Assembly (NCBI GenBank): GCA_048213135.1
Contig: PS015397.1
Span: 7,520 to 57,596 of the forward strand
Reading direction: 5' to 3'
Source of the DNA: Reclinomonas americana ATCC 50394
Lineage: Eukaryota > Jakobida > Jakobea > Jakobida
Length of the DNA: 50,077 nt
Shown here: positions 18,767-28,566 of the stretch, piece by piece
Layout of the letters: each line of letters starts with the position of its first letter
Numbering within the stretch: position 1 is the stretch's first letter
The notes under the pieces: generated by a model
The model's database searches: none
What the model saw: only the letters and a program-made list of their open reading frames with translations
What the model was told of the DNA's origin: nothing
Translations under genes and position numbers: made by a program

Positions 18767-21183
18767 CGTCAATCTTATTGGCCACCACGAGACACGGGAT
18801 CGCTTTCCGGTACTCTTGCAACTCCGCGTACCACCGGTCAAGGTTCTTGTAGGTCACCTTTCTTGTGGTGTCGAATACCTGTACAGGGGGAGTGGTGAGG
18901 CAAGCGGTGGGATAACAAAGGGCAGGGTGGCTGTGGCGTACCAGGATGCAGGCGTTGGCGCGGTGATAGTAGGATGGGTGCAGGCTGTTGAAGCGCTCCT
19001 GTCCTGCGGTGTCCCAGATGCCTGGAGGGAGGGGGAAGGGGCAAAGGGGGAAAGGGTGAGAAGGGTATGAGGGGAAGGGGGGGCGGGGAAGGGGGGGGGG
19101 GAGGGAGGAGGGGGGAAGAGTAAGAGGGGAAGGGGAAAGGGAAGAGGGGGGAAGGAGAGGGAAGACATGTGGGAGTAAAGAAGGAAGCAGAATGAGGGGG
19201 AATGGGGGAGAACGAGAAACGCAGGAGGGAAGATTACAGAAGACGATAGGGGGGAGCACAAGGGGAGCACACGGGGAACACAGGGAGAACAAGAGAGGAA
19301 CACAAGGGGAATCACAAGGCGAAGGGAATACGAGGGGAACACAGGGAGAACACGAGGGGAACACGAGGGGAACACAAGGGGNNNNNNNNNNNNNNNNNNN
19401 NNNNNNNNNNNNNNNNNNNNNNNNNNNNNNNNNNNNNNNNNNNNNNNNNNNNNNNNNNNNNNNNNNNNNNNNNNNNNNNNNNNNNNNNNNNNNNNNNNNN
19501 NNNNNNNNNNNNNNNNNNNNNNNNNNNNNNNNNNNNAAGGACAGGAAGGAAACTCTCCAAGCGCTCACCAACAGGTACTTTCTCTCCATCAATGTCGGCC
19601 TCGTACTGGAACAACGTGAGAGCGTATGTGGATTGCCGTTGTGGTTGACTGCGGTGGAGAGAGTGAGACGAGCGGCGGTCAAGGACAGGAGAGAGAGAGA
19701 GAGGCGCAACTAGTTGTCCATGAGGAAGCGCTCGACGAGCTTTGACTTGCCGACGGCGCTGTCGCCGCTGTGGTGGGTGGTGAGGGTGAGCGGCGAAGGG
19801 AAGGGAAGACGGGGAGGGAGGAGACAGGGGAAGGGAAGGGCAGTGAGGGAGGAGAGAAAGACAAGTATGTAAGTGAGTACGTCATCGAAGATGAATGAGT
19901 GAGTGGTCAGCTGAGTGCTTCCGTCTCTCGCAGACACACTCGTCTCACATACACTCGACAAGGAGAAAACACACGACAGACGTCATAGTCGCGCTCATAC
20001 ACACAGAGAGAGACGAATGACACTCACATACTTGCATCTCTTCTCTCTCACTCACTCTCTCACCGAGAGCGCGAATTCGTGTGAGTGAGAGAGAGAAAAC
20101 ACACACACATTCACACACTTGTCTCTCTCACACACATGAGCACCCTCTTATACACACTCTCTCGCACAGAGAGAGAGAGAGACAAATATTCGCACACTTG
20201 TCTCTCTCTTTTGTCTTTCTCACACACACACATCAACACTCTTGTCCCTCTCTTACACACTCTCTTACAGACACACACACACACGCACAGTGAGAGAGAG
20301 ACACACATACAATCACATTCACACTTGTCTCTTACACTTGTCTCTCTCTCTCTCTCACACTTGTCTCTCTCCCCTCTCCCTCTCTNNNNNNNNNNNNNNN
20401 NNNNNNNNNNNNNNNNNNNNNNNNNNNNNNNNNNNNNNNNNNNNNNNNNNNNNNNNNNNNNNNNNNNNNNNNNNNNNNNNNNNNNNNNNNNNNNNNNNNN
20501 NNNNNNNNNNNNNNNNNNNNNNNNNNNNNNNNNNNNNNNNNNNNNNNNNNNNNNNNNNNNNNNNNNNNNNNNNNNNNNNNNNNNNNNNNNNNNNNNNNNN
20601 NNNNNNNNNNNNNNNNNNNNNNNNNNNNNNNNNNNNNNNNNNNNNNNNNNNNNNNNNNNNNNNNNNNNNNNNNNNNNNNNNNNNNNNNNNNNNNNNNNNN
20701 NNNNNNNNNNNNNNNNNNNNNNNNNNNNNNNNNNNNNNNNNNNNNNNNNNNNNNNNNNNNNNNNNNNNNNNNNNNNNNNNNNNNNNNNNNNNNNNNNNNN
20801 NNNNNNNNNNNNNNNCTCCTCCTCTCTCTCTCTCACACACACACACACACCACCACACACACACTACTAACAACACATACTACACTACTCACGTACGTCT
20901 CTCACACTACCTCTCTCCTTCCTCTCCTCCCTCCTCCCTCCCCTCCCTCCCTCCTCTCCTCCCTCCTCCTCCCTCCTCTCTCTCTCTCTCTCCCTCCTCT
21001 CTCTCTCCCTCCCTCCCCTTCACTCTCCCTCTGACGCAACAGCAAAATGATCTTGATCTCATCCTTGTGACTCTCATTCAGCTCGTCGCCTTCATCATCG
21101 CCCACTGCTGGCGCTGCTGCTGCTGCTGCGGCTGCTGATGATGATCGAGCGGGAGGTGGTGGTGCGCGAGAGGAAGACGCCAT
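18767..21183 (-). CDS. RABL2: RAB-like 2 ciliary small GTPase, 3' end not found
   Basis: A small Ras-superfamily GTPase. Human RABL2 binds the intraflagellar transport machinery and helps start anterograde trains at the cilium base. Five exons join exactly in phase on the minus strand: 21041-21183, 19711-19767, 19569-19648, 18942-19021 and 18767-18878. Exon 1 starts ATG with an Ala/Ser/Pro-rich leader and runs into KIIL. Then come the P-loop GDSAVGKSKLVERFLMDN, STYALTL, G3 WDTAGQERF, YYHRANACIL, FDTTRKVTYKNLDRWY and G4 VVANKID. The GDSAVGKSK, STYALTL, KVTYKNL and PCLVVANKID blocks are hallmarks of RABL2 rather than other Rabs. The region after NKID (G5 and carboxy tail) is missing. Introns 1 and 2 use GTTGCG donors. 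Gaps lie in intron 1 (20,386-20,815) and intron 2 (19,382-19,536 is in intron 3). Confidence 0.9.
19382..19536. other. Assembly gap (N)
   Basis: A run of N inside a RABL2 intron, flanked by a GGGGAACACA-type repeat. Confidence 1.
19980..21035. repeat. (CACACT)n/(CT)n repeats in RABL2 intron 1
   Basis: CACA and CTCT repeats surround a run of N (20,386-20,815). The frames here are Thr/His/Ser/Leu strings and are not genes. Confidence 0.8.
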
Positions 21184-22227
21184 TGTTGATTTGCGTGAAA
21201 GGGCAAATGTGAAACGGTCAGTTTGCGTTGTGCGGGACAAGTGATTGTTCGATATTGTGCGTTGGAGACTCTGATGTGTGCAGTTCACGTTTTGCAAATG
21301 AGCTTGCTTGCCTGCAGTAACCCAATACCATCGTCAACAAGCTTTCTTCCGTAGCGATGGCTCCTGATCGTTCTACTCCAGAAACCTCAGTATGTCTAAC
21401 AACAACTATCACATGCATTTGAGGGCAGCTGCAGTTGTTGAAGTCGTGACATGGCGAAACATGCGCATGGTGAAACTGCTTGGAGAAGTTTATGGTAGTT
21501 TGTGCCTTAGTCACTGTCGGCAAGGGATTTGTGGGCGTTTATCGTATTATTGGAATGTGGTGAATTCGAATGAAGTGTTTTTCTAAACGTCGGACGGTTT
21601 GGACGCACTTGGCAGAGTATGCCGTGTGTCCTGAATAGGGCTTTATTCTCAACATCGACAACACACTTAAAACAGTTTTAGTTGTAGAAGGAAAGCACAC
21701 GAGACTTGTTGGCGATCACTGGTAGATGCTCATTGTTGTGTATGGATCAGTGACGTTTCTATTATTATTCGCTGCCACAGTGTTGAATTCGAACAACAAC
21801 AACAACTACTTTACTAATCCAAACAGCAACAGCTGCATGATGATCACCATCTTGAGTGAGCACCAGAAACTCAGACATCACGGGAACACTGAGAGAAAGT
21901 CGAGATGGCTAAGGCTGGCGTTTCTGCAAGACAAACCACGGCTCATGACAAGCATGGATTTGACGCCGAATTTCACGAAGGAAATGAGAAAAATAGCAAG
22001 AGGTGTTGGTACCGGTGTCAGAACACATGAGGAAAAACAACAAATCAGGTTTATGGCATGTGAGTGAGGAGCAACAGATTCTACGAAACAATTGCATGAT
22101 CTAGAGAGATGAACACTGCCGACTGCTCATTGGCCTCTTCGTTTGATCCTTTCCAAAGAACTGCTCGAATCAAGATATGATAGTCTACCCTGTATAGTCA
22201 CGGTGTTGCCTGAGAGGTTTCGCTTCA
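21184..22227. other. Intergenic region upstream of RABL2
   Basis: Unique-looking, less repetitive sequence. No conserved gene was recognised. It holds copy 2 of the dispersed repeat (21,511-21,561). The first bases upstream of 21,183 are the presumed RABL2 promoter. Confidence 0.5.
21511..21561 (+). repeat. Dispersed repeat, copy 2
   Basis: TCACTGTCGGCAAGGGATTT and the following bases match 5,754-5,812 on the same strand, so the copy is in opposite orientation relative to its neighbouring kinase gene. Confidence 0.6.
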
Positions 22228-22720
22228 AAGTTCCAGCGTGAACTGCCCGCACGCCTCGCGGAGTGCACGCATCACATCGAGCACCGGTACCTCCTGCGCC
22301 GTCGGTCGATCACGCCGCATGCTCATGCACCGCATGCCAAGCTCAAACATCGGTTCAGCGATGCGCGGAGTCCACTCAGCTCCACGATCGACCAAATCCA
22401 TGACGCGCAGGGAAGCAGCAGACCTTTCCCACGCCACGGACCAATCCACCACCGTGGCCACGGGTTTGGCGGCGACCAGCTGCACCAGCACAATGCCCAC
22501 GCTGTACACATCGTGCTCTGGATCCGGAAGTCTCACTCGCATCGCCAGTGGGTCCATGTAGTCCAGCGTGCCGGTGGCGGTTGTCGTCTGCAACATGAGA
22601 AAAAGTGAGAGGGTGCGGAAAGAGAGAGGAGAAAAGGGAACCAAGCAGACCTTGCCATCAGCAATCGACCGCGCAATGACAATGTCACCGAGACACGGCT
22701 CGAATCGGTGATCGCCAATG
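22228..22720 (-). pseudogene. Orphan type-2 kinase C-lobe behind gene F
   Basis: Just downstream of the gene F stop, the last two type-2 kinase exons are present without any exon for the N-lobe or the HRD loop. The first reads DHRFEPCLGDIVIARSIADGK with the DFG replaced by DIV, then a GT-AG intron of about 60 bases, then TTTATGTLDYMDPLAMRVR to ACGQFTLEL and a stop. The C-lobe is otherwise close to genes C and D, with one small insertion near EVPVLD. With no catalytic loop and no DFG it cannot be an active kinase. It is either a remnant or a fused tail if stop readthrough or alternative splicing joined it to F. Confidence 0.7.
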
Positions 22721-22783
22721 GGTCCACAGGTGAGTTGTCTCACTGCACCACCGGCCACCTCCACTCCTTTCAGCTGCCACGCA

Positions 22784-25700
22784 CTATACCGGTCCAGCAG
22801 CGACCGCGCCAACTCCTCCTCCTCCTCCTCCAACTGGTGGCACTCTCCATCCCACCCCCGCCGCCTCACACCAACGCTTCAATTCGTCGTGCACATACGA
22901 CGCTGACACTCGCGTCGCTTGTGGCCTCTGCATCACAGGCACAATGAGCCCTCGCCTCGTTCTCTCTCCCCATCCAATCTTCATCTATTTCCCACTACGC
23001 AACCCAGCATTGCCGAATCAGACTGCGAATGTCCTCCGGCACAGCTGCTCGCACACTCTCCTCATCGAGATCGCCAGGCAAGACTCCGTCATTCATGCGA
23101 CGCATAATGGCTGGCAGCGTTACCCCACTGAACGGCTCTCGGCGAGTGGTGACGAGCCAGAGCAAGGATCCAAGTCCATATACGTCTGCTCGTTCATCGT
23201 ACTGCGAATGACCGCAGAGCATGAGAGTCAACTAATTGCGTCGAGTGAGAGAAGGTCAGCAACGAACTTCCTGGTCCAACATAGCCTCCGGTGCAGCATA
23301 CGCCGCCGTGCCATGGTTCGATTGCATCTTGCCGAGAGTACCATGAATCTTGGCCTCGCCAAAATCGCACACCTTAGCCACCAGGCGGTCCTCGCTAATG
23401 ACAATATCTGCGAGTATTGGGAGAGACAACGCGATCAGTCAACTAGAGCCAACAAGATATCCTCTTAAGTCCGCTCGCCGAATGACCGAAACATTCTCTC
23501 ATCGCGAAATGAAAGACGGGGAGAAGAGGGGTGGACTACAGGCCGTCTCCTCCCCCCTCGCTCATCTTCTGATATCTATCGCTCTAATTTCGTGTCTCAC
23601 TCTACCCTTCATTGGCGCAGCCACGCCAGCAATAGCATTCTTGCTGCCTGTCACTCTGAAAGACGCAACTCTGCGGCTTGAGATCACGGTGCACCACTCG
23701 ACGCGAGTGCATGTGAAGCACCGCCGATGTGACTTGAAGCAGCAGATTAAGAAGGTGCTGAGTTGTCACACGCCCATCCTTCACCAAGTCGTGCAGCGTC
23801 TCGGCGTTGCCCTCTTCGTCTTCTTGACCGACGTATTCGAGAACAAGACCGAGACCGCTCCGATCATCGCTGCACACGGCCGTCAGTTTCACAATGTGTG
23901 GATGGCTGTATGTGTGGAGAAAAATGAGTAGATGCATTCATCCGGGGAAAGCGCTTCACGAATTTACGCAACTCGAGCTGCATCAGCAGCGAGTGCTCAT
24001 TCTCGAAGCTCTCACGAACACAGATGCAGTCCTCAGAATTCCTGATCAAGTATCGCTTATATGCAACCGTGTGCACCACACCGCCGAGGCAGAGAGTCGC
24101 ACGGAAAACAGCGTTCTGGCCTGTGCAGTAGACGGCAGCGATGAGTTGCTGTTTGACTCTGTTATTAGAAAACAAGCTGCGGCTCAAACCAATGGCCAGC
24201 TGCCTCGAAGTGGCAACATCAGAGAAATGCACAACAGGTGCACGTATGGAAAATCTCGCTGCCCTCTCCGTCATTAACTCTGCCGTAACATTGATGCGGC
24301 TCACATCTGTGCCGAAATTTGAGTTCCACAGAATAGAGACATCTTGCGTCAAGTGTTGACGCAACTCTCGTATGCTTGGAACAGCAGACGGGTGCTCTCA
24401 TGCTGGCCGTCGGGGAATAGCGTGTGGAGCGAGTCACGAACCAGCCGCATAATGCTTACATATTCTGCGTCTTCGAGTGTGGACAGACGGGCCAGATGAG
24501 ACATCCGGTGGCGCACGTCTCGCAAGTTCTCCACAGCGCGAATCTACAAAGCAGACGATAAAGTGAGAAACATGGGGGCGGACGCACAGCAAACAGGACA
24601 CACCTTTGCATCGTCAGCAAGCAGGTGTACTGCCAGTCGATCTCCGTTCGTGACAGGGTCCAGACGCACCCGACTCTCCAGCAGATCATCATCACGGCAA
24701 GCGTCGGCAGGAACAAACGATGTGTACAACAGAAGTGTGCTCAGCAGCGACACGTCCATGTCCGTGGTCATTCCACTCTGCTTAAACTCATGAATTGACT
24801 CGTAGTTGGAAGGGAATAACTCGACGGAGCGCATGCGAATGTTGCCACGCTTGTCCAGAGTCATCCGACAATACCTGTGAAGCAGATTAGCAAGAAGGGA
24901 ATATAGTACACACAGGCTATCTCTCTTTCAGCACCTCGGTGGTGGAGCTGGAAGACAGAGCTGCTCAATGTCGAATTCGGCAGGGAAGAACTCTTCGATG
25001 AGATCTTGCAAAAGCGAGCTGAGAGCCAGTGGGATGACCTCGTGCACGACTTCAGTGAGCATCAAAATGGGACGGCGGTCGCTGTGCATTCGATAGAGTG
25101 AGGAAAGAAAGTCGCCCACTGGAGTCAATGCAATTGTCACTTGAAACCTGAGAAAGTCCATGTGGAAGAGAGCGCGCAGCTGGCCCTCCATCTCTTCTAC
25201 CCGTTGTCGCAACTCATCGCGTTCGGCAGTGGCTGCGCTCGCCTGCAAGCGACAAAAGTTGCAGTCGGCGGTGGCTGCCGACAACTCGAGAGCCAATTGC
25301 TTGTGATCCGCGGCCAGCACGTCGTTGGCTCGTTGGGCAGCCAACAAGTCTTCAGTGAGTTGTCGACGGTCGGCTGACATAGCCTTGACCTTTGCTTGCG
25401 ATGCAGCCAGATTCTCGGCGAGTCGGTCACGCTCCGCAGTGACTGCACCAATTATACTAGAAGACTTGTTGGCTGCGCCCATGTGGAAAAATTGGTCGAC
25501 GCATAGCGAGTGAGCGACTGGCATGAAAAAGTAGACAAACAGGGTAAGACAGGCGACAACCAGAAACACAAACCTTGAACGAGGAGGACATTCTGTCGCA
25601 GCTGAGCGATGACACGGTCTTGCTCCTCAAGCTGATGTTGTGCAACGGACAATTGATTGGCGAGATCGTCAACGTCCCGCCGAGCAGCAGCGAGCTGGAC

Positions 25701-26321
25701 AGTAAGTCGATCGCGCTCGGCTTGCACCGCAATTTGCACCTGCTGCAGTTCAGCGTTGGCGGATTCCAATTGCGCGTTCTTGTGCTGCTCCCTCGCGAGA
25801 GCTCCTTGCCATCCCGCAATGGTCTCCTGCGATTGCGCATTCGCCCGCTGCTCTTCGTCTCTACCGCGATGGAGTTCTGCCACCACGCGCTGAATTCGGG
25901 CATTGTCTTGCTGCAGGTCCGAGTTCGCCCGCATCAACTGAACGACATGCTGCTGGGTTTCTGTGTGCGCCTGTTGCAGCTCCGCATGGGCTTGCTGCAG
26001 TTGCGCAAAAGTGCCGTCGTGCTCTAGCCGCAGCCGATCCCGCTCAAGTTGCTGTAGCTCATGCTCCTGCTGTGCTGAAGGAAGATTGTGTTGGAGCTCG
26101 GCAATGAGAGCGTCCTTGTCGATGACCTGACCAGCCACAATAGTGGCATCGTCAGACGACTGTATTTGCGCAGGGGCCAAGAAGGTGAGGAAGCAAGAGA
26201 GCACATGCGAGCAATGCCATATCGTACCTGACGTACTGGTGCTGCGATTATGAACGAACACACACACACACACATGGACACAAACGCACACAAACACAGA
26301 GAGAGAGAGAGAAAGAGAGAC

Positions 26322-26378
<57 letters not shown>

Positions 26379-26699
26379 CGTAGACCGTACGACGAACGGA
26401 CGAACCGAACGGAAGGGGTAAGGTAAGGNNNNNNNNNNNNNNNNNNNNNNNNNNNNNNNNNNNNNNNNNNNNNNNNNNNNNNNNNNNNNNNNNNNNNNNN
26501 NNNNNNNNNNNNNNNNNNNNNNNNNNNNNNNNNNNNNNNNNNNNNNNNNNNNNNNNNNNNNNNNNNNNNNNNNNNNNNNNNNNNNNNNNNNNNNNNNNNN
26601 NNNCGAACGTTAACGAACGAACGAACGAACAACGAACGAACGAACGAACGAACGAACGAACGAACGAACGAACGAACGAACGAAGAACGAACGAACGAC

Positions 26700-26781
<82 letters not shown>

Positions 26782-27589
26782 AGCGATAAAGCACTGATCA
26801 ATCGTAACATGAATGAAGTGATCAGACCTGGCGGAGGCGGCAGCGGTGGAGGGGGAGGTCGCACCAAGAGATGTTGGCGGCGGGGTGAGAGTGCAGGCTG
26901 CGCAGCGAGGCGATCGAGAAATTCGGCCACCTGCTGACTTCCTTTTTCGCGTGCCCACTGCGCCGCCGTCTTGCCCTTCTTGTTGACCATGAGAATGAGG
27001 TCGGGGAAGCGAGTGGCGAGGTACTGCACCATGACATCGTGTCCATTCGCGGCAGCATAGTGCAGCGCAGTGGACTGTGGATCGCTGTCTCGGTCATTGG
27101 TTACCGCCCGCACCATCTCCGGCGGACAACGTTGCTCATCGGCCAGCAACCACTCCACCACGTGCAGCCGCCCAGAGGCGGCAGTCACCATCAACGGCGT
27201 TCGCCCACGATCGCTGACCATTCGCGCAAGTTGTGGGCCGACACCGCTCTCTTCCCACAAGTACTCCAATACAGTGAGATGACGATTGGCGGCGGCACAG
27301 TAGAACGCCGAGCAGCCGAACGCATTCAGCTCATCTCTCTTCAGCAGCGTCTGCTCTCCCTCACTCGCCACTAACTCGCGCAGTGCCTTCACATCGCCGT
27401 CGTTCCCCATCTCCCATGCTCTCTTCCTCAGTTGGTTCCGAGGAGACGAGCAGCCAGAACTGGAAAACACACACACACACACCACCACCACCACCACCAC
27501 CACAACAACAACAACAACAACAACAACAACAGCAACAATGAGAGAATATCGACACAGAAGCACTTACCGAATGGTGAGACGCACCTCAT
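22784..27589 (-). CDS. Gene F: ankyrin/coiled-coil/type-1 protein kinase, complete
   Basis: The most complete type-1 family member, 1,082 residues from 13 pieces joined in phase: ATGAG (27585-27589), 26828-27459 (ankyrin), 26228-26241 (micro-exon), 25574-26159 (coiled coil 1), 24935-25517 (coiled coil 2 plus FHMDFLRF block), 24604-24874, 24366-24543, 24190-24306, 23973-24120, 23670-23905, 23268-23407, 23004-23201 and 22784-22927. Ankyrin motifs include RTPLMVTAASGRLHVVEWLL. The kinase begins near residue 795 with VAYKRYL, HRDLKPQN, CDFGEAK and AAPEAM. The tail RPQATRVSASYVHDE matches gene A. The front half shares exon lengths with type-2 genes (coiled coil 586 nt as in D) and the back half with A, so it looks like a chimera of exon blocks. 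Cytosolic signalling is inferred; ligand and substrate are unknown. Confidence 0.88.
26228..26241 (-). other. 14-nt micro-exon of gene F
   Basis: On the minus strand CACCAGTACGTCAG sits between a CGCAG acceptor and a GTACG donor. It encodes Pro-Val-Arg-Gln, against Pro-Ala-Arg-Gln in the other copies. Confidence 0.75.
26270..26780. repeat. (GA)n and (CGAA)n microsatellites with gap
   Basis: An intron of gene F holds (GA)n at 26,300-26,372, a run of N at 26,429-26,603, (CGAA)n from 26,604 to about 26,700 and (GA)n to 26,779. Confidence 0.95.
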
Positions 27590-27899
27590 TTCCCGATGCT
27601 GTGAACTGGGGGTATTCCAGCTACTATCGACTCTCGCGCGTGCTCTCTCTCTCTCTCTCTCTCTCAGAGGCACAATCTCCTCCGCGCGTGGTGAAGTAAC
27701 GCGTCGATTTCTCGTGTCCTGTATCCCAACAGCGGACAGCGGCTCGAATCACGCCAACGTCGCGCTCTTTTGCTCACAACGACAGACTGCGCTGCCACAT
27801 CATCTACGCGCACACACCACTCACCTCTCTCCCTGTCTCTCCTCTCTCTTTTCACCTGCGGCGTGTCCTGTGTGAACGAATTAATTGTCACACGTCACC
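27590..27899. promoter_or_regulatory. Shared head-to-head intergenic region of gene F and the Elongin-A-like gene
   Basis: The 310 bases between two divergent start codons must hold both promoters. The F copy of the family upstream box lies at 27,715-27,737 (minus strand), about 130 bases before the F ATG. A (CT)n run lies at 27,643-27,665. No TATA box is obvious. Confidence 0.6.
27715..27737 (-). promoter_or_regulatory. Shared upstream box of gene F
   Basis: The minus strand begins GTCCGCTGTTGGGATACAGG and ends with the GGACA found in the other boxes. It keeps the GTCC...GGAC inverted ends but has a more diverged centre than those of B, C and D. Confidence 0.4.
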
Positions 27900-28279
27900 A
27901 TGACGACCATGAGCGATCATCGGCCTCTGTTTGAGATCCTTGCGGAGCAGTCTGCGCGGAGACGAGATAATGGGCCGGTGCCGAAGTTGGAGGAACTGTG
28001 TTTGCGGGTGATCAGAACGCATTTGAGAGGTGGGGGGTGGAAGGGGAGAAGGGAGGGAGAGAGAGAGTNNNNNNNNNNNNNNNNNNNNNNNNNNNNNNNN
28101 NNNNNNNNNNNNNNNNNNNNNNNNNNNNNNNNNNNNNNNNNNNNNNNNNNNNNNNNNNNNNNNNNNNNNNNNNNNNNNNNNNNNNNNNNNNNNNNNNNNN
28201 NNNNNNNNNNNNNNNNNNNNNNNNNNNNNNNNNNNNNNNNNNNNNNNNNNNNNNNNNNNNNNNNNNNNNNNNNNNNNNN

Positions 28280-28312
<33 letters not shown>

Positions 28313-28316
28313 AGAG

Positions 28317-28350
<34 letters not shown>

Positions 28351-28535
28351 AAGAGAGAGAGAGGGAGACAAGGCGTGTGAGTATGTGAGTGAGAATGAGT
28401 GAATGCATGAGGGGAGAGCGTGATGAGTAAGTGTGTTTGTGTGTGTGAGAGAGAGAGAGAGAGAGAAAGCGCATGAGTAAGTGAGCGTAAAGAGTGAATA
28501 CATGAGTGTGTGTGTGTGTGTGAGAGAGAGAGAGA

Positions 28536-28566
<31 letters not shown>

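Noticed and set aside
26604-26700. Telomere-type repeat
   Set aside because: CGAA is a simple tetranucleotide in an intron, not a G-rich TTAGGG-type array, and it is internal.
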